This document shows positions 1-9,100 of a stretch of DNA of 64,000 nucleotides, piece after piece (position 1 is the first letter of the stretch; each line of letters opens with the position of its first letter). The stretch lies in the NCBI RefSeq assembly GCF_030009775.1, contig NZ_JASCTH010000029.1:63823-127822 (forward strand), read 5' to 3'. The translations under genes were made by a program, and so were the position numbers. The notes under the pieces were generated by a model. That model was not told the origin of the DNA. It worked only from the letters and a program-made list of their open reading frames with translations, and searched no databases. The stretch is from Actinoplanes sandaracinus (GTDB lineage Bacteria; Actinomycetota; Actinomycetes; Mycobacteriales; Micromonosporaceae).

Positions 1-187
1 CCTCGGCGGCCACTCCCTGCTCGCCACCCGTCTGGTCAGCCGGATCCGCACCGCGCTGCGGGCCGATCTGTCGATCCGTGACCTGTTCACGGCACGCACG
101 CCGGCCCGGATCAGCGAACGACTGACGACCGCCCGCCCCGCGCGGCCCACGCTGCGCCGGATGGCGAAGAAAGAGACCCCCTCATGA
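1..187 (+). CDS. NRPS, 3' end only (carrier domain tail)
   Basis: This is the C-terminal 61 residues of a nonribosomal peptide synthetase whose start lies left of the window (reading frame from base 2). It begins inside a peptidyl carrier domain at the phosphopantetheine motif LGGHSLLATR, where the Ser is the attachment site. About 20 residues follow the carrier helix, ending in RRMAKKETPS. No epimerisation or thioesterase domain follows, so the chain must pass to the next protein. The stop overlaps the next start in an ATGA at 184-187, so the two synthetase genes are translationally coupled. The substrate of this module cannot be read because its adenylation domain is outside the window. Confidence 0.93.
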   Translation, partial: LGGHSLLATRLVSRIRTALRADLSIRDLFTARTPARISERLTTARPARPTLRRMAKKETPS

Positions 188-3100
188 CCGCCCTGTCCTA
201 CGCCCAACAGCGACTGTGGTTCCTGAACCAGCTCGAAGGCGCCACCGCCACCTACAACATGCCGTTCGCGCTGCGGCTGACCGGCCGGCTCGACCTCGCC
301 GTGCTCCGTGCCGCGCTGCTCGACGTCATCGACCGGCACGAGAGCCTGCGCACCGTCTTCCCCGCCCACGACGGTGTGCCGGTCCAGCACGTCCTGGACC
401 CGGCCGGCGTCGGCCTCGACCTCACCGTCGAGGACCTCGCCGCCACCGACCTGCCGGAGGCGCTGACCGAGGGCGGCCGCCGGCCGTTCGACCTCACCGC
501 CGATCTGCCGCTGCGCGCCCGGGTGTTCCGCCTGGCGCCGGAGGAGCACGTGCTGCTCCTCGTCGTGCACCACATCGCCGGCGACGGCTGGTCGGTCGCC
601 CCGCTGATGCGCGACCTCTCGCAGGCGTACGAGGCCCGGCTGCACGGCCACCGGCCCGGCTGGGAGGAGCTGCCGGTCCAGTACACCGATTACAGCCTGT
701 GGCAGCGCGAACTCCTCGGCGAGGAGCACGGCGTCCTGCAGGAACAACTCGACCACTGGCGTACGGCCCTGGCCGGCTCGCCCGCCGAGATCCTGCTGCC
801 GTACGACCGGCGGCACCCGGCGATGCCGTCGCACCACGGTGAGCAGGTCACCCTCACCGTGCCCGCCGAGGTCCACCGGGGGCTGCTGCGACTGGCCGCG
901 GAGACCGACAGCACCCTGTTCATGGTGTTGCAGACCGCGGTCACCGCCTTGCTGCACCGACTGGGCGCCGGCGACGACATCCCGCTCGGCACCGCGGTCG
1001 CCGGCCGCACCGAGGAGGACCTGGACGACCTGGTCGGCTTCTTCGTGAACACGTTGGTGCTGCGCGCCGACGTCTCCGGCGGGCCGACCTTCCGCCAGCT
1101 GCTCGGCCGGGTCCGCGAGACCGCCCTGGGCGCTTACGCCAACCAGGACATCCCCTTCGACCGCCTGGTCGAGGAGTTGGCCCCGGCCCGGTCTCTGGCC
1201 CGGTCGGCGCTGTTCCAGGTGATGGTGCTGCTCCAGAACACCACCGCCGCCCGGCTGGACCTGCCCGGCCTGCTGGTCGAGGTCGAGTCGGTGGTCACGA
1301 ACGTCGCCAAGTTCGACCTGGTGGTCAACTTCGACGAACGGCCGGCCGGCGGCATCGACTGCGCCGTCGACTACGCCACCGACGTGTTCGACGCCGCGAC
1401 CGCCCAGTCGATCGTGGACCGGCTGGGCATCGTCCTCACCGCGCTCGCCGCCGGCCCGGACACCCCGGTCCGCGACGTCGAACTGCTCGGCGACGAGGAA
1501 CGCCGCGCGCTCACGGCGGCGCCGCTGACCGGCGGCGCCGGTACGGACACCGGCGACACCATCGTGTCGCGGTTCGAGGTGCAGGCCGCCGCCCGGCCCG
1601 GGGCGATCGCCCTGACCTGTGACGGCGTCACCATGTCGTACGGCGAGCTCAACGCGGCCGCCAACCGGCTCGCCCACCACCTGATCGAGCGCGGCGCCGG
1701 CCCGGAGAAGCTGGTCGCGATCCGCTTCCCCCGCTGCCACGAGGCGGTGGTGGCGCTGCTCGGCGTGCTCAAGGCGGGTGCCGCGTACCTGCCGGTCGAC
1801 CCCGGCTATCCGGCCGACCGGATCGCGTACATGCTCGCCGACGCCGACCCCGTCCTGACGGTCACGCCGGAGGTGCTGAGGGCCACCGCCGGGCAGCCCG
1901 CCACCGACCCCGGTGTGGCGCTGTCACCCGCGAACGCGGCCTACGTCATCTACACCTCCGGCTCCACCGGCCGTCCCAAGGGCGTGCTCGTCCCGCACGC
2001 CAACGCGATCCGGCTGCTGACCGAGACCGATCACTGGTTCGGTTTCCGGCCGGACGACGTGTGGACCCTGTTCCATTCGTACGCCTTCGACTTCTCGGTC
2101 TGGGAATTGTGGGGCCCGCTGCTGCACGGCGGACGTCTCGTCGTGGTCAGCCATGCCGACAGCCGGTCGCCGGAGGACTTCCTGCGGCTGCTCGTCGACG
2201 AGCGGGTCACCGTCCTCAACCAGACCCCGTCCGCGTTCTACCAACTGATCGGCGCCGACCGGGACGCTCCGGAGCTCGGCGCGCGACTGGCCCTGCGAAC
2301 GGTGATCTTCGGCGGGGAGGCGCTGGACCCGGGCCGGCTGACCGACTGGTACCGCCGGCACGACCCGGCCGCCCCCGTGCTGGTCAACATGTACGGCATC
2401 ACCGAGACGACCGTGCACGTCTCCTACGTCGCGCTCGACGAGACGGCGGCGGCGCGGCCCGGCTCCGTCATCGGCGAGGCCATTCCGGACCTGGCGATGT
2501 ACGTCCTCGACGAGCGCCTGCGACCGGTGCCGGCCGGTGTGCCGGGCGAGATCTACGTCGCCGGGGCGGGCCTGGCCCGCGGCTACCTGAACCGGCCGGA
2601 CCTGACCGCGGCCCGGTTCGTCGCCAACCCCTTCACCCGAGCCGGCTGTCCGCAGGCCGGCAGCCGCCTGTACCGCACCGGCGACGTCGCCCGCCGGCTG
2701 CCCGGCGGGCACCTCGAATACCTGGGCCGCAGCGACGACCAGGTCCAGCTGCGCGGCTTCCGGATCGAGCTCGGCGAGGTCGAGCAGGTCCTCGCCCGGC
2801 AGCCCGGCGTCACCGGGGCGGCGGTCGTGGTCCGCGACGACCGGCTGGCCGGTTACGTGACCGGCGACGTGGCTCCGGGTCAGGTCCGTGAGCAGGCCGC
2901 CCGCAGCCTGCCCGACTACATGGTGCCGTCCACCGTGACCGTGCTGCCGGCCTTCCCGCTCACCGGCAACGGCAAGCTCGACCGTGCCGCCCTGCCCGAC
3001 CCGGCGGTCACCGGCAACGCGGCCGGCCGCGCGCCGCGCACCCCGGCCGAGCAGATCCTGTGCGGGCTGTTCGCCGAGATCCTCGGCCTGCCCGAGGTGG

Positions 3101-6100
3101 GCGCCGACGACGACTTCTTCGACCTCGGCGGCCACTCCCTGCTCGCCACCCGGCTCGCCGCCCGCGCCCGCTCGGCACTCGGCGTCGAACTGCCGGTCCG
3201 CGACGTGTTCGCCGCGCCGACACCCGCACGGCTGGCCGCGGTCGCCGAGGCCGCGTCCGGCTCCGCGCGGCCCCCGCTGCGCCCGGCGGAGCTGCCGGAC
3301 CCGCTGCCGCTGTCGCCGGCCCAGCAGCGGCTCTGGTTCCTCAACCAGCTCGACGGGCCCACCGCCACCTACAACATGCCGTACGCGTTGCGGCTCACCG
3401 GCGCTCTCGACGCCGGCGCGCTGCGGGCCGCCCTCGGCGACCTGGTGGCCCGCCACGAAAGCCTGCGGACCGTCTATCCCGCGCCCGGCGGCGAACCGCG
3501 CCAGGTCGTCCTCGACCCCGCCGGGGCCACCGTCGAGCTGTCCGAGCGGGACCTCACCGCCGCCGAACTCGGCCGTGCGCTGGCCGGCGCGGCAGCCGTG
3601 CGGTTCGACCTCGCCCACCAGCTGCCGCTGCGCGCCTGGCTGTGGCGCCTCGGCCCGGACGACCACGTCCTCGGCCTGGTCATCCACCACATCGCCGGCG
3701 ACGGCTGGTCGACGGCGCCGCTGCTGCGGGACCTGTCCACCGCGTACACCGCCCGGCTCGCCGGACACGCGCCCGGCTGGACGCCGCTGCCGGTCCGCTA
3801 CGCCGACTACACCCTGTGGCAGCGGGACCTGCTGGGCCGCGACACCGACCCGGACAGCCTGCTGCGCCAGCAGCTTCGCTACTGGAAGCAGACCCTGGCC
3901 GGCGCTCCGGCGGAGCTGGAGCTGCCGTTCGACCGGCCGCACCCCGCCGTCGCCTCGCACCAGGGCGGGCACATCCGGTTCCAGCTCGACGCCGGCACCC
4001 ACCGGGCGCTGCTCGGCGTCGCCCGGGGCAGCGACACCACCCTGCACATGGTGTTGCAGGCCGCCTTCGCGGTGCTCCTGCACCGGGCCGGCGCCGGCGA
4101 CGACCTGCCTGTCGGCGTGGCCGTCGCCGGTCGCACCGACGAAGCCCTCGACGACGTGGTCGGCTTCTTCGTCAACACGCTGGTCCTGCGCGCCGATCTG
4201 TCCGGCAACCCGACGTTCACCGAGTTGCTGGCCCGGGTCCGGGAAACCGCGCTGAACGCCTACGCCCACCAGGACGTGCCGTTCGACCGGGTCGTGGAGG
4301 AACTCGCCCCCACCCGCTCGACGGCCCGCCAGCCGCTGGTCCAGGTGCTGCTGACGTTGCAGAACACCGCCCACGCCGGCCTGGACCTGCCCGGCCTGAC
4401 GGTGACAGCCGAGCCGGTCACCCTGAACGCGGCGAAATTCGACCTGCTCGCCGCCTTCGAGGAACAGGGCACCAGCAAGGAGCCGGCCGGACTCACCGGC
4501 GTCCTCGAATACGCCGCCGACGTCTTCGACCGGTCCACCGCACAGGCCCTCGCCGACCGGATGGTCCGGATCCTCGGCACCGTCGCGACCGGCCCGCACA
4601 CCCGGCTCGCCGGGATCGGCGACCTCACCCCGGTGGAGCGGCAACGGATGCTCGCCGCCGGGGACCGTACGCTGCCCCGCCCGATTTCCGGAACCGTGCC
4701 GGAGCTGTTCGCGGCGCAGGCCGCGCGCACGCCGGACGCCGTCGCCCTCCTGATGGGCGCCACCTCGGTGACCTACGCCGAGCTGGACGCCCGCGCCAAC
4801 CGTCTCGCCCACCGGCTGATCGCCGCCGGCACGGGCCCCGAGGTGGCGGTCGCCGTGCTGATGGAGCGCTCCGCCGACCTGGTGGTGGCGCTGCTCGCGG
4901 TCCTCAAGGCCGGCGGCGCCTATGTCCCGCTGCTGCCGAGCCATCCCGCCGACCGCCTCGCCTGGATCACCGGCCAGGCCGGGGCGGCCGTGCTGCTGGC
5001 CGACGCGGACCCGGAGTTCCCGCACGACGCGACCGTGCTCGTCCACCGCGACGAATCCGGCCCGGATCACGACCCCGGAGTCCGGCCGCACGCCGACAAC
5101 CTCGCCTACGTCATGCACACCTCCGGCTCCACGGGCCGGCCCAAGGGCGTGGCGGTCCGGCATCGCGACATCGCCGCGCTCGCGGCCGACCACCGGTGGG
5201 CCGGCGGCGCCCACGACCGGGTGCTGTGCCGCTCGCCGCACGCCTTCGACGCCTCCACCTACGAACTGTGGGTGCCGCTGCTGCGGGGCGGGACCGTCGT
5301 CATCGCCCCGCCCGGGGAGCCCGACGTGGCGACCCTGGCCCGCACCATCACCGACGGGCGGGTCACCTCGGCCTTCCTCACCACCGCGCTGTTCAACCTG
5401 CTGGTGGAGGAGTGCCCGGAACATCTGGCCGGGCTCCGCGAAGTGCTCACCGGCGGCGAGGCCGGCAGCCCCGCCACGATGCGCCGCTTCCTGAAGAGCT
5501 GCCCGGACACCGTCCTCACCCACGTGTACGGGCCGACCGAGGCGACCACCTTCGCCACCGCCCACCCGATGACCGACGCCGCCGCCCTGACCGGTGACCA
5601 GGCGCCGATCGGCACCCCGCTGGACGGCATGCGCGCCTACGTGCTCGACCGGCACCTCCAGCCGGTGCCGGCGGGCGTCACCGGCGAGCTCTACCTCGCC
5701 GGCGCCGGCCTGGCCCGCGGCTACATCGGCCGCGCCGACCTGACCGCGGAACGGTTCGTCGCCGACCCCGTCCGGGCCGGTGAGCGGATGTACCGTACCG
5801 GCGACCTGGTCCGGTGGAACGCCGCCGGAGAGATCGTCTTCGTGGGCCGGGCCGACGGCCAGGTGAAACTTCGCGGCTTCCGGATCGAACCCGGCGAGGT
5901 CGAGGCCGCCCTCGCCGCACACCACGACGTCGGCCAGAGCGTGGTGATGGTCCGCGAGGACCGGCCCGGCGACCGGCGGCTGATCGGCTACGTCACCCCC
6001 GGCCGGGCCGGACGGCCGGTCGACGCGGCCGAGGTTCGCGCGTACGCCGCCCGCCACCTGCCCGAGTTCATGGTCCCGTCCGTGGTCGTCCCGCTGGACA

Positions 6101-9100
6101 CCCTGCCACTGACCAGCAACGGCAAGGTCGACCGCGCGGCGCTGCCGGCACCGGACCCGGCCTCACCGCACGGCACCGGCCGGGCGCCCCGCAGCGGGCC
6201 CGAGGAGATCCTCTGCGGCCTCTTCGCCGACCTGCTCGGCGTCGCCACGGCCGGCCCGGACGACGACTTCTTCGCCCTCGGCGGCCACTCCCTGCTCGCG
6301 GTCCGGCTGACCTCCCGGGTCCGGACCGCGCTCGGCGTGGAGATCGCCGTGCGCGACGTGTTCACCGCCACCACCCCGGCCCGCCTCGCGACCCTGATCG
6401 CGACCGCCGGCGGGGCCACCCGCCCGGCGCTGACCGCGGCGCCCCGGCCCGCACGGCTCCCGCAGTCCCCGGCACAGCGGCGACTGTGGTTCCTGCACCA
6501 GCTGGAGGGTCCGAGCGCCACCTACAACATGCCGGTGGTGCTCCGCCTGCACGGCGAACTCGACCGGGCGGCGCTGCGTGCCGCCCTGGACGACCTGGCC
6601 GCACGCCACGAGACGCTGCGGACGGTATTCGCCGACGTCGACGGCGTCGCCGTCCAGCGGATCCTCGATCCCGCCGCCGGGCGACTGCCGCTCACGACGG
6701 TACGCGTCAGCGCCGCCGACCTGGAGCAGGCGCTGGCCGGCGCCGCCGCGCACCGGTTCGACCTCGCCGCCGGGGCCCCGGTCCGGGCCTGGCTGTTCGA
6801 ACTCGGCGCACAGGAGCACGTCCTGGCCGTGGTGATGCACCACATCGCCGGTGACGGCTGGTCGCTGGCGCCGCTGCTGCGCGACCTCGGGCAGGCCTAC
6901 ACGGCCCGGACCGGCGGGTCCGGCGCCCGCCGGGCGCCGCTGCCGGTCCAGTACGCCGACTACACCATCTGGCAGGAGGAGCTGCTCGGCTCCGCGGCCG
7001 ACCCGGGGAGCCTGATCAGCACGCAGACCGCGTACTGGCGGGCGGCTCTGTCGGGAGTGCCCGCCGAGCTGGACCTGCCGTACGACCGGACCCGCCCGGC
7101 GGTGCCGTCGCACGCCGGCGGGCACGTGCCCTTCACCGTCGGCCCGGAATCGCACCGGGCGTTGCTCGCCCTGGCCCGGAGGCAGGACGTCACCCTGCAC
7201 GTGGTGTTGCAGGCCGCGTTCGCCGTGCTGCTGCACCGGCTCGGCGCCGGCGACGACGTGCCGATCGGCACGCCCGTCGCGGGCCGCGCCGACGAGGCAC
7301 TCGACGACCTGGTCGGCTTCTTCGTCAACACCCTGGTGCTGCGTGCCGACCTGTCCGGCGATCCAGCCTTCACCGAGCTGCTGGCCCGGGTCCGGGAGAC
7401 GGCCCTGGACGGGTACGCGCACCAGGACGTCCCCTTCGATCACCTGGTCGAGGAACTCGCCCCGGACCGGTCGCTGTCGCGGCAGCCGCTGTTCCAGGTG
7501 ATGTGCGTGCTCCAGAACAACGCCGGCGGCGACCACGACTTCGGCGGGCTGCGCGTGACCACCGAACCGGCGGGGCTGCCGGTCGCCAAGTTCGACCTGA
7601 CCGTCACCTTCGTCGAGCAGACCGGCCATCCGGACGGGCCGGCGGGCCTGACCGGCGTGCTGGAGTACGCGACCGACCTGTTCGACCGGGCCACCGCCGA
7701 GCTTCTGACCGCCCGGCTGCTGCGGGTCGTCGAGGCGGTGGCGGCCGCGCCGGAACGCCGGATCGGCCAGGTCGACGTCCTCACCCCGGCCGAGCGAGAA
7801 CAGGTGCTGGTCACCTGGAACGACACCCGCGCACCGGTGCGGGCCGGCACGTTCGGCGAGCTGTTCGCGGCGCAGGTGGCCCGTACCCCGGACGCGACGG
7901 CCGTCATCGGCGACGACGTGACCCTCACCTATGCCGAGCTCGATGCGCGGGCGAACGCCCTGGCCCGCTGGCTGATCGGACGGGGCGCCGGGCCCGAGGA
8001 CATCGTGGCGCTCGCCTTCCCCCGCTCGGTCGACTGGATCGTGGCGATCCTCGCGGTGACCCAGGCGGGCGCGGCGTTCCTGCCGGTCGACCCGTCCTAC
8101 CCGGACAGCCGCATCCGCTACATGATCGGTGACGCCCGGCCGGCGATGCTGCTGACCGTCGACGCGACGGCGGACGGCCTGCCGGACCTCGACGTGCCGC
8201 TGGTGCGGCTGGAATCGGTCGACCTGTCCGGCCCGGCCACCGGCCCGGTGTCCGACGCCGACCGGGTCCGGCCGCTCACCCTGGACAACACCGCCTACGT
8301 CATCTACACCTCCGGCTCCACCGGGCGTCCCAAAGGTGTCGTGGTCAGCCACGCCGGCCTGGCCGCGCTGGCGGCCACCACCGCCGGCCGGTACGGCATC
8401 GACCAGGACACCCGGATCCTCCAGTTCGCCTCGCCCAGCTTCGACGCGACCGTTCTGGAGATCTGCCCGGCCCTGTTCTCCGGCGCCACCCTCGTGGTGC
8501 CGTCCGCCGCCCGGCTCACCGTCGGACCGCCGCTGGAGGCGACGATCGCCGAACACGGCGTGACCCAGGTGATGCTGCCGCCGACCGCGCTCGCCGTCCT
8601 GTCCGGCGACGCGCTCGCGGGCGTGACCACGCTGACAGTGGCCGGTGAGGCCCCCGCCGCCGAGGTGGTCGACCGGTGGTCGGCCGGGCGGAAGCTGTTC
8701 AACGCCTACGGTCCGACCGAGATCACCGTCTGCGCGACCATCAGCCGGCCGCTGTCGGCGGGCGTCCACCCGGCGCCGATCGGCGGCCCGAACCTCAACA
8801 CCAGGCTGTACGTCCTGGACGACCGGCTGCGGCCGGTGCCGCCGGGTGTGGCGGGCGAGCTGTACGTGGCCGGCGACGGCGTGGCCCGCGGCTATCTCCG
8901 GCGGCCGGCGCTGACCGCGGAGCGGTTCGTGGCCTGCCCGTGGGGCGGCGCGGGGGAGCGGATGTACCGCACCGGCGACCTGGTGCGGTGGGACCGGGAC
9001 GGACAGCTCGTCTTCCTCGGCCGTACCGACGACCAGGTCAAGATCCGTGGCTTCCGCATCGAGCTCGGCGAGGTCAGCCGGGTCACGGCCGGCCATCCGG

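Noticed and set aside
1924..6057. Minus-strand open frame of 1377 codons opposite the NRPS
   Set aside because: It mirrors NRPS codons in a high-GC frame, is rich in Gly, Val, Arg and Glu and has no domain motif. The plus-strand synthetase explains the region.
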